Source: Flexivirga alba
GTDB taxonomy: Bacteria > Actinomycetota > Actinomycetes > Actinomycetales > Dermatophilaceae
Direction: 5' to 3'
Assembly: GCF_042661025.1 (NCBI RefSeq)
Contig: NZ_JBHSWH010000001.1
Span: forward strand, 868,001 to 932,000
DNA length: 64,000 nucleotides
Made by a program: the position numbers and the translations under genes. The notes beneath the pieces were generated by a model. It ran no database searches. It was not told the DNA's origin and saw only the letters and a program-made list of their open reading frames with translations. Shown here piece after piece: positions 28,459 to 37,760 of this stretch (the first letter of the stretch is position 1; every line of letters starts with the position of its first letter).

Positions 28459-29103
28459 ATGTCACTCCGCAAGACCGCCAGTCGCTTTGGCGTCATCGTC
28501 GCTATGGCCTCGCTGCTTGCTGCGTGCGGGTCGTCGGCCGCGACTCAGCAGGCAGCGCCAACCGGGTCCCACAGCTCGCCGACCAGTTCGGCAGATCAGC
28601 CCGCGGACGTGAATCCCACCACGTCACAACGTCGTTCGGCGCCATCTGCTCACGCGGCCAAGATCGACATCACGAGCGCACCCGACACCGCGAAGATGGT
28701 CTGCTCCGACGACATTCGTGCCAATATCGGCAAGCTGCTGCACTTGTCGCAGGCCCCGCTCGGGCATGCGACGTGGGACGGCACGCTCTACACCTGCCGT
28801 TACGACCTCGCAGCTGGGCCGCTCGTGCTGACGGTGCACCAGTCGCCGGACAACGACGCTGCACGGAGTTACCTGCAGGACCGGAAGAAGGCAGCGGGCG
28901 GCAGAACCATCACCGGTCTGCAGTCGCTCGGCCTGCCTGGCTTCCAGGACCGTGCTGGCACGGTGGCATTCGCCAAGGACGATTTCACCCTGGTCGTCGA
29001 CGCCAGCAAGCTCTCCGGCACGCTCGGTAACACCGACACCAACCAGACGGACTTCGCCTACACCGTGGCCACCGATGTGCTTGCCTGCTGGAGTCACGAC
29101 TGA
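28459..29103 (+). CDS. Putative lipoprotein, DUF3558-like
   Basis: Signal sequence MSLRKTASRFGVIVAMASLLAAC with lipobox LLAAC, then a Ser/Thr/Pro/Gln-rich linker of about 45 residues and a globular domain. The domain has Cys pairs (MVCSDDI, YTCRYDL, VLACWSH) and the pattern AGPLVLTVHQSPD, reminiscent of DUF3558/LpqN-type actinobacterial lipoproteins. Function unknown. The ATG at 28459 lies 15 bases after the sortase stop, in the same operon, suggesting a shared cell-envelope role. 214 residues. Confidence 0.75.
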   Translation: MSLRKTASRFGVIVAMASLLAACGSSAATQQAAPTGSHSSPTSSADQPADVNPTTSQRRSAPSAHAAKIDITSAPDTAKMVCSDDIRANIGKLLHLSQAPLGHATWDGTLYTCRYDLAAGPLVLTVHQSPDNDAARSYLQDRKKAAGGRTITGLQSLGLPGFQDRAGTVAFAKDDFTLVVDASKLSGTLGNTDTNQTDFAYTVATDVLACWSHD

Positions 29104-29153
29104 CACCCCCGTAAACGCGCCGGTCGGCTCTGCGCTCGACGATGTGCCCTCGG

Positions 29154-29159
29154 TACCCT
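29154..29159 (+). promoter_or_regulatory. -10 box TACCCT of a leaderless sigma-factor transcript
   Basis: TACCCT ends 6 bases before GTG 29166, with no Shine-Dalgarno in between. This matches the leaderless arrangement and supports GTG 29166 over the upstream ATG 29142. Confidence 0.55.
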
Positions 29160-29165
29160 GCGGTT

Positions 29166-29858
29166 GTGGTCCCTTCACCGCCCGCTCGGTCGATCGACGG
29201 GCCGTCCGCACCCGCCGACGCGGAGACGACGGCGTGGCTGGCACAGTTGCGTGCCAGCGGACCCCAGCACGAGACAGCGCTGAGCCGACTGCACGAGCTC
29301 CTGCTGCGCGTGGCGTTCGCCGAAGTGAATCGCCGGGGTCCGTCCACCGGCATCGCCGGTCCTGAGCTCGACGACCTCGCCCACCAGGCAGCCAGCGACG
29401 CGATGCTCGCGATTCTGGCCAAACTCGACTCCTTCCGCGGCGAGAGCCGCTTCACCACCTGGGCCTATCGGTTCGTCGTGCTGGAAGTCTCGGGCAAACT
29501 GGGTCGGCACTACTGGCGAAAACCGCACGCGCAACTGGACGTCGAGGAATGGGAGCGACTGCCCGGTCGACTCGGAGCAGGCCCCGAGCACCTCGCCGAG
29601 CAGCGTGAACTGATCGACGCGGTGCGCCAGGCGGTCGACGAGACCCTGACCGGGCACCAACGGGGACTGTTCGTAGCCATCGTGCTCAACGGGGTCCCGT
29701 TGGACGCGCTCGTCGCGCAGACCGGGTCGAGCCGTGGTGCGATCTACAAGACCATTGCTGACGCCCGCCGTAAGATCCGGCTGTTTCTCGTCGCCAACGG
29801 ACAGTTGGGAACGGTCACCGGGACACCCCAGAACGCAGACGAGGAGGGCGAGTCATGA
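29166..29858 (+). CDS. ECF-type RNA polymerase sigma factor
   Basis: Region 2 is ELDDLAHQAASDAMLAILAKL followed by SRFTTWAYRFVVLEV (core-binding and -10 recognition helices). Region 4 is LTGHQRGLFVAIVLNGVPLDALVAQTG with SRGAIYKTIADARRKIR (-35 recognition helix). About 230 residues. GTG 29166 is chosen because a -10 box sits 6 bases upstream. The stop overlaps the next gene (ATGA), which encodes a small zinc-binding protein, a classical sigma/anti-sigma arrangement. It probably controls the neighbouring envelope genes. Confidence 0.88.
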   Translation: MVPSPPARSIDGPSAPADAETTAWLAQLRASGPQHETALSRLHELLLRVAFAEVNRRGPSTGIAGPELDDLAHQAASDAMLAILAKLDSFRGESRFTTWAYRFVVLEVSGKLGRHYWRKPHAQLDVEEWERLPGRLGAGPEHLAEQRELIDAVRQAVDETLTGHQRGLFVAIVLNGVPLDALVAQTGSSRGAIYKTIADARRKIRLFLVANGQLGTVTGTPQNADEEGES

Positions 29859-30067
29859 CCGGATGGACGGCTCTGGAGCACTTTCTGGCCACCGACCCGC
29901 GGGACGTCGGCTGCGATGAGGCCATCGCGATGTTGCATGTCTACGTCGACCTCATCGCCGCCGAATCCGATGCAGCGCAACGCTATCCGGGGATTGGCGT
30001 GCACCTTGCGGCCTGCGGTCCGTGCTCGGAGGACTTCGACGGACTGCTTGCCGCAGTGACCGGGTGA
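29855..30067 (+). CDS. Mini zinc-binding anti-sigma factor (ZAS-like)
   Basis: 70 residues without a transmembrane helix. The HLAACGPCSEDF motif (HxxxCxxC) is the zinc site of ZAS anti-sigma domains, preceded by GCDEAIAMLHVYVDLI, a zf-HC2-like helix. ATG 29855 overlaps the sigma-factor stop (ATGA). It most likely binds the ECF sigma factor in the cytoplasm and may sense redox or zinc through the Cys residues. The usual C-terminal sensor domain is absent, so the upstream signal is unclear. Confidence 0.75.
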   Translation: MTGWTALEHFLATDPRDVGCDEAIAMLHVYVDLIAAESDAAQRYPGIGVHLAACGPCSEDFDGLLAAVTG

Positions 30068-30069
30068 GC

Positions 30070-31227
30070 TCAGAGCGCGACGATCCCTTCGGCACCGACC
30101 GCGTTCGGCACGGTGACGGACCCGGTCTTCGCCAGCGAACCGTCGCTCTGGACCCGGTAGGAGTCCACGATCCCCTTGGCGCCGGTCTGCGCGTAGAGGT
30201 AGCGCCCGTCCGATGATGCCGCCGCGTCGACGGTCCCGGGGTCGGTGGCAGTCACGCCATGAGCGGTCAACGCCCCGGAGTATGACGTCGTGTATCGCGA
30301 CAGGTTCGCGCTGCCGGCATTCGACGCATAAACCTTGTTCCCGATCGTCGCGATCCAGCAGGTCGCTGCCTGACCGGTGGCGGCCGTGTCCAGGGCCGCC
30401 ACGTGGCCGTTGCGCGAAACATTGAACGTGGCAACGCTGTTCGTCCCCGCTTCGCTGACCACGAGGTGACCGCTGGCGTCGAATGCGAAACCGAAGGGCA
30501 CCTTCCCGGGCAACGAAGTGACGACCGGTTGTGCCGACGGTCCGAAGAGCCCGATCGGGAATGCGTCCAGCGTGTTGCCGCCGTTCTTGGTGGAGACGAT
30601 CAGCGTGCGGCCGTCCGGGGTGAACCCGATCTGGCCGGGTGTCGAGGTGAACTCATCGGCCTGCCCGGGTGCCGAGGTGTTCAGGTGCAGGTCGCGGTGC
30701 CAGAAGGGGACGGGCAGCAAGGCGCCGCCGACGCGCAGGTAGCCGGAGATCGAACCGCCGTCCCGTGCGTTCAGGACGAAGACGAGATTGCCGTGCGACG
30801 TGACACTGACCGGGAACTGCCCGCCCGTGGAGACGACCTCTTGACGCGCAAGATGGTCACCGGCGACCCGGAACGACGTGAGGGTGTTGCTGCCGGCGTT
30901 GACGGCATACAGGGAGCGGGACGATCGGTCGTAGGCGAGCGATCCCTCGCTGGCCAGGTGGTCGACGACCGAGCCGGACAGCACGCCACCGGCGCCGCCG
31001 GTGCGATAGGAACCCGCCTGGGCGAGCCCGCCGGAACCGGTGCGGTCGTAGGCGACGATCGTGTTTCCCGCCGGATCGTCGTTCTGCACGAACACGACTC
31101 CCTGACCGGTAGGTCCGCTGTATGACGCCCCGGCGTGGCTGGTCGCAGCCATCGCCGGAGCGGCCGCGAGGACTCCCGTGGCAGCGACGGTCCCGAACGT
31201 GACTACGAGCTTGGTAATGGATTTCAT
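30070..31227 (-). CDS. Secreted beta-propeller (lactonase/YVTN-like) protein
   Basis: Signal peptide MKSITKLVVTFGTVAATGVLAAAPAMA, then repeated beta-propeller blades: GVVFVQNDDPAGNTIVAYDR, RSLYAVNAGSNTLTSFRVAG, GNLVFVLNARDGGSISGYL, RTLIVSTKNGGNTLDAFPIG, GHLVVSEAGTNSVATFNVS, NKVYASNAGSANLSRY. The pattern matches the 6-phosphogluconolactonase-like/YVTN group. ATG 31227 follows AAAGGAA. 385 residues. No catalytic assignment is possible. Convergent with the mini anti-sigma gene, and downstream of the phospholipase D-like gene on the same strand with a 193-base gap. Confidence 0.82.
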   Translation of the reverse strand: MKSITKLVVTFGTVAATGVLAAAPAMAATSHAGASYSGPTGQGVVFVQNDDPAGNTIVAYDRTGSGGLAQAGSYRTGGAGGVLSGSVVDHLASEGSLAYDRSSRSLYAVNAGSNTLTSFRVAGDHLARQEVVSTGGQFPVSVTSHGNLVFVLNARDGGSISGYLRVGGALLPVPFWHRDLHLNTSAPGQADEFTSTPGQIGFTPDGRTLIVSTKNGGNTLDAFPIGLFGPSAQPVVTSLPGKVPFGFAFDASGHLVVSEAGTNSVATFNVSRNGHVAALDTAATGQAATCWIATIGNKVYASNAGSANLSRYTTSYSGALTAHGVTATDPGTVDAAASSDGRYLYAQTGAKGIVDSYRVQSDGSLAKTGSVTVPNAVGAEGIVAL

Positions 31228-31420
31228 GGCAGTTCCTTTGCGGTCGGTGAGCGAACTCGTGGGTCCGTCGCCGGGGCGACACGAGCCCGTTCGGCTCGTG
31301 CCGCCTCGACGACATCTCATGAGCGTCGAACCGCTCGCCGGTCATACCGATTGCCGGCATTACGGAACTGTTCGAATTGCGCCTTCCACCATCGCCGGAC
31401 TCGTCATACCGACTTCGGCG

Positions 31421-33163
31421 TCAAGACGTCGCGACGGACGTGTCGTCGATGACGAAGCTGGTCTGCTTCTGCGAGTCCTCGACTCCGGTGAACTTCAGCG
31501 TCACCGTCTGGCCGGCATACGACGACAGGTCGAACGTGTGCTGGCTGTAGCCGGTGTTGGCGTTGAGATTCGAGTAGGTGTAGAGGTTGCGCAGCACGGT
31601 GCCGTCGGCGGCGAGCAGTTGCAGCTTGAGCGTGTCGTACTTGGTTGTCGTCGACGTCTCTGCGGTGTCGATGTGCATCCAGAAGGACGCCTTCACCGTG
31701 CAGCCGGCCGGCAGCGCAACGCTCTGCGCGAGCGTGTCGCTGTGCGTGGTCCCGTAGCCGTCCAGCCAGGCGTCCCAGGAACCGGTGCGTGCGGGTTCCT
31801 TGGTGCCGCCATACAAGACCTGCGAGGACGACACGGCCCATGGCGCCGCAGTCCCGCTCTCGAACCCGGGGTTGCCGAGCAGCTGGCCGGCTGTGCAGCC
31901 GCCACCGCCACCGGAGGTCGCCACGGTCCAGCCGAACGACGCCTGACCCGATGCCCCGCTCGAATCCTTTGCGGTGACAGTTACATTCGAAGTTGCCGCC
32001 GCAGTCGGCGTGCCAGTGATCAGCCCGGTCGAAGCGTTGATCGACAGCCCCGCCGGCAGTCCGCTGGCCGAGTAGCTCAGCGCACCGCCGCTCGAGTCGG
32101 TGGCCTTGATCTGCAGCGAGACGGGTGTGCCGACCGTGGACGACTGGCTGCCCGGGTTGGTGACGCTGACCGCGCTGGTGGAACCGCCACCGAAGTCGTT
32201 GTCGAAGGCCTGCTCGATCCCGCTCACGATGCCGGAGTCCGTGACGATGAGGCCCAGCTCCCGGTTGTGGTTGAGGGAGTTGTCCGAGAAGTTCTCCGAG
32301 CCGGCGAAGACCTTGGCCGTCGAGGTGCCGTAGTCGGCGACGATCGCCTTCGCGTGGATGTAATAGCCGGTGGAACTCGTGTAGGTCTTTACCTGTCCAC
32401 CGGCGGCGGTGACCTCGTTCAACTGCGTGGTGTACGAGTTACTTTCGTTCTCCGCGACGACTCGGACCGCGACACCGCGCTTGGCATCGGCGACGACCGC
32501 GTTGACCAGCGTCGGGTCTCCGAACTCCTCCTCCTGCACGTCGAGACTGTGCTGCGCACCATTGATCACGCCGAGGATCTGGGTCTGTGAGTCGGTCGGC
32601 GACCACACGAGGTCTGCTCCGTCAGAGGGCGTGATCGACTGCTTGGCATAGTCGGCGTTGAAGACCGTCTCGATCGCGGATACGTCCGACTGGTTGGTGT
32701 CGAAGACCCCGTAGTCGCGCGAGGTGGAGTAGTAGGTCGTGTCGAAGTTGCCGGTGCTGATGTAGGACTTCGTCCCGTCGACGGTGATCGTCTTCTGATG
32801 GGTGTAGACGAATGCCGACGACGAATACGTCACTCCCGCACCGGCGTTCTGCAATGCGGTGTATGCCGGGCCGTCGATCGAGGAGTGCTGGGAGTCGAAG
32901 ATGACGCGGACGTTGACGCCGGCCTTCTCTTTCGCGACCAGGTCGTTCACCAGGGTGGTGTCGCGCAACTCGTAGATCGTGACGTCGACCGATTTGGTCG
33001 CGGTGTTCACGAAGTTGTAGATCGCGCTTTCGCCCTGGTCGGGCAGGACGACGAGTGAGTAGTCGCCGGCAGCGTTCGCAGCCCCGGCGAGCGGGAAGAA
33101 CATGCCCGCCGCGACAGTGGTCGCGGCGCAGATGGTGCTGACGAGCCAGTGCTTGGTCTTCAC
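31421..33163 (-). CDS. Secreted phospholipase D-like protein with Ig-like and C-terminal beta domains
   Basis: A 580-residue exported enzyme. Signal peptide VKTKHWLVSTICAATTVAAG...ANAAG. Two HKD half-sites occur: HQKTITVDGTKSYISTGNFD and HAKAIVADYGTSTAKVFAGSENF (HxKxxxxD each), so the PLD active site is complete. Next is a putative Ig-like domain (GALSYSASGLPAGLSINAS, GLITGTPTAAATSNVTV). The final 170 residues (LLGNPGFESGTAAPWAVSSS...FSFVIDDTS-like) resemble a carbohydrate-binding or jelly-roll module. GTG 33163 follows AAGGAGG. It lies downstream of a two-component system on the same strand. It could act on membrane lipids or on nucleic acids. Confidence 0.85.
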   Translation of the reverse strand: MKTKHWLVSTICAATTVAAGMFFPLAGAANAAGDYSLVVLPDQGESAIYNFVNTATKSVDVTIYELRDTTLVNDLVAKEKAGVNVRVIFDSQHSSIDGPAYTALQNAGAGVTYSSSAFVYTHQKTITVDGTKSYISTGNFDTTYYSTSRDYGVFDTNQSDVSAIETVFNADYAKQSITPSDGADLVWSPTDSQTQILGVINGAQHSLDVQEEEFGDPTLVNAVVADAKRGVAVRVVAENESNSYTTQLNEVTAAGGQVKTYTSSTGYYIHAKAIVADYGTSTAKVFAGSENFSDNSLNHNRELGLIVTDSGIVSGIEQAFDNDFGGGSTSAVSVTNPGSQSSTVGTPVSLQIKATDSSGGALSYSASGLPAGLSINASTGLITGTPTAAATSNVTVTAKDSSGASGQASFGWTVATSGGGGGCTAGQLLGNPGFESGTAAPWAVSSSQVLYGGTKEPARTGSWDAWLDGYGTTHSDTLAQSVALPAGCTVKASFWMHIDTAETSTTTKYDTLKLQLLAADGTVLRNLYTYSNLNANTGYSQHTFDLSSYAGQTVTLKFTGVEDSQKQTSFVIDDTSVATS

Positions 33164-33384
33164 GGATGGCCTCCTTGCGAGTGGGTGGAAAGGAAGCGCA
33201 AGCCGCCGGCCAGGGATGATCGGGGCGGCTTTCGCGAGCGGCAGCGTATGAGCGATCAGGTGGCTCGAACCGTTTCCATAGCGAACCAGAACCGAAGTCG
33301 TACGTTCCCTTTGCCGTTCAATCAGCCTGCCATCACTCAGCATTCAGCCATGATCGAGCGAACTCCCGAAAAGGAGGCTTCCAG

Positions 33385-34059
33385 TCAAAGTCCCGAACCT
33401 GTTGCCATCAGGCCGTTCTCGTAGGCGAACACGACCAGCTGGGCACGATCGCGGGCATGAACCTTGGTCATGGCGCGATTGACGTGTGTCTTCGCAGTCG
33501 CCGGGCTGATCACGAGGCGCTCGGCGATCTCGTCGTTGGACAGCCCGCGCGCAACCAGGATGGCGATCTCCCGCTCTCGCGCGGTGAGAGCGACCAGTTG
33601 CGGCAGCGCGGCCGCCGCATTGGAAACCGGAGTGGACAGGAACCGCCGCAGCAAGGCCGTCGTCGCCGCGGGTGACAGGAGCGACTCTCCGGCTGCGACG
33701 GTGCGGATGGCGTCCAGCAGGACGGCCGGGGTGACACCCTTGCCGAGGAACCCGGAAGCCCCTGCGCGCATCGCCGCGATCACCAGGTCGTCGGTCTCGA
33801 AGGTGGTCAGCATCAGGATGTGAACCGCCGCCAGCGCACGGTCCGCACTGATCCGTCGGGTCGCTTCGACGCCGTCCAGATCCGGCATCCGGATGTCCAT
33901 GACCACCACGTCGGGCAGCGCTTCGCGGACCCGCTCGATGGCCTCCGCCCCGGTGGATGCTTCTGCGACCACCTCCATGTCAGGCGCAGCGTCGATGAGC
34001 AGCTTGAAGGTGGCTCGCAGGAGCTCCTGGTCATCTGCGAGGGCGATGCGAATAGTCAT
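33385..34059 (-). CDS. NarL/LuxR-family response regulator
   Basis: Receiver domain with IALADDQELLRATFKLL, phospho-acceptor in VVMDIRMPDLDGVEA, and Lys in GFLGKGVTPA. LuxR helix-turn-helix LTAREREIAILVARGLSNDEIAERL with TAKTHVNRAMTKVHARD. ATG 34059 overlaps the kinase stop (ATGA). 224 residues. Similar to the regulator at 15877, so paralogous. It is the last gene of an MmpL-kinase-regulator operon; the phospholipase D-like gene 220 bases further on is a plausible target. Confidence 0.93.
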   Translation of the reverse strand: MTIRIALADDQELLRATFKLLIDAAPDMEVVAEASTGAEAIERVREALPDVVVMDIRMPDLDGVEATRRISADRALAAVHILMLTTFETDDLVIAAMRAGASGFLGKGVTPAVLLDAIRTVAAGESLLSPAATTALLRRFLSTPVSNAAAALPQLVALTAREREIAILVARGLSNDEIAERLVISPATAKTHVNRAMTKVHARDRAQLVVFAYENGLMATGSGL

Positions 34060-35384
34060 GGTGCGCCGTGTCTTTCAGGAGATTCGCGATCCGGTTCGGG
34101 TGGTATGTCACCGTCGGCGCGGTGCCGGCGCCGTGGAACGGGCAGCCGTGCCGCGACGGCGAACCCGCCGTCCGCAGTCGCCCCCGCGCGAAAGGTCCCG
34201 CCGACGGCCAGCGCTCGCTCGCGCATGCCGATCAGGCCGTGCCCGGTTCCAGCTGTCGCGGGCGGGCGGACGGCATCGCGGCCGGCCGCGTTGTGTATGG
34301 CGATGCCGACCTCCGCGTCGGTCCAGGTCATCGCCACGGCGACCTCGGCACCGGAGGCATGCTTGGCTGCGTTGGTGACGGCCTCCTGCACGATCCGGTA
34401 AACAGCCAGGTCGACCTGCTGGGGGAGGTCGAACGGCTCGCCATACACGACCATGACGACCTCGACCCCTGCCGCCCGGAAGCGGTCAAGCAGCGAGCCA
34501 AGGGCTCGCACACCCGGCAGCGGGGCGAGTGGGTCGTCCGCGCCTCGCGGCTCGGAGTGGGCCGGATCGCCATCTCGACGCAACAGCCCGATCGTGCCGC
34601 GCAGATCGTCGATGGCAGCCGAAGTGTGAGTAGTGATGCCCCACAATGCTGCTCGGGCCGATTCCGGGTCCTGCGTCATCAGGTAGTCCGCGACTCCGGC
34701 CTGCGCATTGATGAGGGTGAGGTTGTGGGCGAGGGCGTCGTGCAACTCCCGGGCGATGCGCAGGCGTTCCTCGATCACCGCCTGGCGGGTGTTATCGGCG
34801 GCACTGCGAGCGCGTCGCAGGCGCTGGTCCTGCCGGCTTCGCGAGATGACGCCAGGGACCGCGGCGAGGACGACCAGCTCGACCATGACCAGGTCGGTGC
34901 CCCAGAGCGACAGGGGTTGGAAGAGCAGCGCGACGATCGCCAGAAACCCCGCCACCGCGGAGGCAGTGAGCCACCCTTGCTGCTGCGGTCGCCGGGTGGC
35001 AACGGTGTAAACGGCGAGCATTGTCGCCACGGGCACCGGTTGATAGGCGGCGACCGCGACGGCCGTGGGTATGTCGGCGCCCTGGTCGCGCATCACGATC
35101 AGCTGCAGCGCCTCGACGAACAGGGTCGCGACCAGCACGAGTCCGGGCCACCTGGTGCGTACGAGCAGCGGCAGCCACGCCAGCACGGTGAACACGAGCC
35201 GCTCGGCCCCGGGGTATTCGGCGTGCCGGCTGCGCAGGATCACTGCGGCGAGCATCACCACCAGGGCAATCGCGGTCGCCGACCGGTCCGCTCGGGTGGG
35301 CCGGTCACCGGGTTCGGTCAACCACGCCCACCCGGCCACGACGAGATCGCGGCCGGGTTGACGACGTTGGCTGGTCGTGCTCAC
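34056..35384 (-). CDS. Sensor histidine kinase, HisKA_3 class
   Basis: A 442-residue membrane kinase with about five to six N-terminal hydrophobic segments (ATAIALVMLAAVILRS, LVFTVLAWLPLLVR, VAGFLAIVALLFQPLSLW). Phospho-acceptor box ERLRIARELHDALAHNLTLINA and ATP-binding end TGHGLIGMRERALAVGG. GTG 35384 lies 11 bases after the MmpL stop, so the two are co-transcribed. Partner of the overlapping response regulator. No extracellular sensor domain is visible, suggesting membrane or MmpL-linked sensing. Confidence 0.92.
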   Translation of the reverse strand: MSTTSQRRQPGRDLVVAGWAWLTEPGDRPTRADRSATAIALVVMLAAVILRSRHAEYPGAERLVFTVLAWLPLLVRTRWPGLVLVATLFVEALQLIVMRDQGADIPTAVAVAAYQPVPVATMLAVYTVATRRPQQQGWLTASAVAGFLAIVALLFQPLSLWGTDLVMVELVVLAAVPGVISRSRQDQRLRRARSAADNTRQAVIEERLRIARELHDALAHNLTLINAQAGVADYLMTQDPESARAALWGITTHTSAAIDDLRGTIGLLRRDGDPAHSEPRGADDPLAPLPGVRALGSLLDRFRAAGVEVVMVVYGEPFDLPQQVDLAVYRIVQEAVTNAAKHASGAEVAVAMTWTDAEVGIAIHNAAGRDAVRPPATAGTGHGLIGMRERALAVGGTFRAGATADGGFAVAARLPVPRRRHRADGDIPPEPDRESPERHGAP

Positions 35385-35394
35385 TGGGTGCCCG

Positions 35395-37607
35395 TCACGG
35401 CCTCTCGTTCTCGGCGATCGCGAGTCGCCTCGGCGCCTCCGCGGAGACCTGCTGGTCTCCGAGGGTAGCCGTGCCGGGACCCTCGACGGAGACGTGCGGA
35501 GTGATCTTGTCGGCCCAGCGCGGGTAGGCCCAGTTGCGGGCGCCGAGGACCTTCATCAGCGCAGGTACGAGCACCATCCGGACAACGAACGCGTCCACCA
35601 CCACGGCCAGCGCGAGGCCGACGCCAATCGAGGCAACGATGCGTTCGCCGCTGAACCCGAACGACGCGAAGACACACAACATGATGGTGGCGGCGGTCGC
35701 GATCACCTTGGCGGTCTCCTTCAGTCCCACCCGGATCGATCTGTCGTTGTCTGCGGCGTGCGTCCACTCCTCGTGCATGCGGCTGACCAGGAAGACCTGA
35801 TAGTCCATCGACAGACCGAACATCACTCCGACGATCATCACCGGGACGATGTAGGAGACCGGCCCGCCATCGCCGACGCCGAGCAGGCTTGTGCCCCAAC
35901 CCCATTGGAAGATCGCGGTGATGAAACCAAGGCCTACCACGATGGTCGCCAAGTTGCTGATGGCACCCACCAACGGCACCAGCAGACTGCGGAATGCAAT
36001 CACCAACAACAGGAACCCGAGTATCGCGACGAGCGCCAGATAGAGCGGCAGCTTGCTCATCAGTGCCTGCGCGATGTCGATGTTGCTGGCGGTCTCGCCG
36101 CCGACATACACATGCAGCGCGCTGCCGGCCTCGGCGGCGGGGATGACGTCGTCTCGCAGGTGGTTGACCAGGTCCTCCGTCTGCTGGCTCCCGGCACTCG
36201 TTGTCGGGGTGACCTGCACGACCGAGACACCCTGGCGGGCGACCTGAGGCGGAGTAACCGTCGCGACACCAGCGGTTTTCGCCACCTGGTCGGCGAGAGA
36301 GTCGAGCGCGCGAGTCGCGCCCTGATCGGGTGTCGATGCCACCAGCACCAGGCCGGCGTCGACGCCCTTGCCGAACGCGGGCGACATCATCTCGTAGTAC
36401 TGCCGCGACTGCGACTGTCCCGGGTCGGTGCTGGCATCGGCGTTGCCAATGCGCAAGCTCAGCGTCGGGATCGCAACGATCGCCAGCACTACCCCGGCGA
36501 GCACGATCATCCGCTTGGGACCGCGGGTGACCAACCGACCCCACGCGGCGGCCGGCGTGCTGCGCCCCGACCCGCCCTCTCCATCCGCGTTGTCGAGATC
36601 ACCTGCGGCCAACTGGGCCCGCTGCCGTTTGGACAGCACCCGGAGACCGAAGAGTCCGAGCAGCGCCGGCAGCAGGGTCAATGCCGCGAGCACGGTGAAC
36701 GCGACGGTGATGGCGGCGGCCTGCCCCATCCCGGTCAGCACGCTCATTCCGACGACAACCATGGCCAGCAGTGCCGCGATGACGGTCAGTCCGGCGAAGA
36801 TGACCGCCCGGCCGGAGGTGTCAGCGGCCTGTCCGGCTGCCTCCGCGACCGACGATCCCGACATCAGCGCTTTGCGGTGCCGGTTGACGATGAACAACGA
36901 ATAGTCGATGCCGACCCCGAGGCCGATCAGCGACCCCATCGTGATCACGTTCGACGACAGGTCGACAACGTGCGAGGCGAGCATGACCAGCAACAGCGAG
37001 GTGATCACCCCGGCCACGCCGGTGATGATGGGGAGCGCAGCCGCCCAGACCGACCGGAAGACGAGCAGCAGAACCGCCAGCGCGGCCAGGATGCCGATGA
37101 TCTCGGCGGGACCGCCGCCCTTGGTCTGTGGCGCGAATGCCTGACCGCCGAGCGTGACGTCGAGGTGACTGCCGACCACTTTCTGCACGGCGTGATCGAC
37201 GTCGGTGACGTCGGCCTTGTCGGTGTTGATCGTGACGTTTGCGTACGCCGTGTGGTGTGACGCGCTCAGCTGGCCGTCCCCCGCACGGGTGTAGGGACTC
37301 GTCACCTTGAGGACGCCCGGAAGCTTGGCAACCTCGTCGAGCATGGTCGTCGTCTCGGCCCGGACCGCGGCCGAGTCGACCGCCGCTCCGTCGGTGCGCC
37401 AGGCGATCCGCCCGGTCTGGGTGCTGCTGTTCGAGGACGTCCCGAGCAGGCTGTAGGCGTGGGAGGACTCGCTGCTGGGGAGACCGGTGACGTCCTTGAA
37501 TCCGGTGCCCATCGAGGCGAGCAGGGCAGCCAGCACCACCAGGGTGCCGATCCACCCCCGAGAACAACGAAGTGGTGCTTGCTGCACCATCTGGCAAGAG
37601 CGGACAC
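35395..37607 (-). CDS. MmpL/RND-type membrane transporter, one-base frameshift at C5 37555-37559
   Basis: About 737 residues with two sets of transmembrane bundles. The GTG start at 37607 gives SALARWCSKHHFVVLGG; after the break the family sequence GWIGTLVVLAALLASMGTGF continues. Later blocks are GVGIDYSLFIVNRHRKALMSG and FGLSMDYQVFLVSRMHEEW, the paired DY-type proton-relay motifs of MmpL proteins, with HAADNDRSIRVGLKETAKVI. One more C in 37555-37559 (G6 on the minus strand) joins the two frames. It probably exports lipids or antibiotics. First gene of an operon with a histidine kinase and a response regulator. Confidence 0.9.
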
Positions 37608-37760
37608 GGTGGAACCCTTCGACGATCGGCGTGGATGTCCGCGAAGATTTCGCGGCATACCCAGGGTTGCCGCTGCGGTGGCCGCTGAAATCGTCCGATC
37701 GTGGGCATTCGCGCCTACCGCGGATGCAGTACATTCACGCAGGCGTCACGCCCGACAGGA

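Noticed and set aside
35377..37260. 627-aa plus-strand open frame opposite the MmpL gene
   Set aside because: Antisense shadow of a GC-rich gene; composition is Asp/Arg/Gln/His-rich noise, while the minus frame has clear MmpL motifs.
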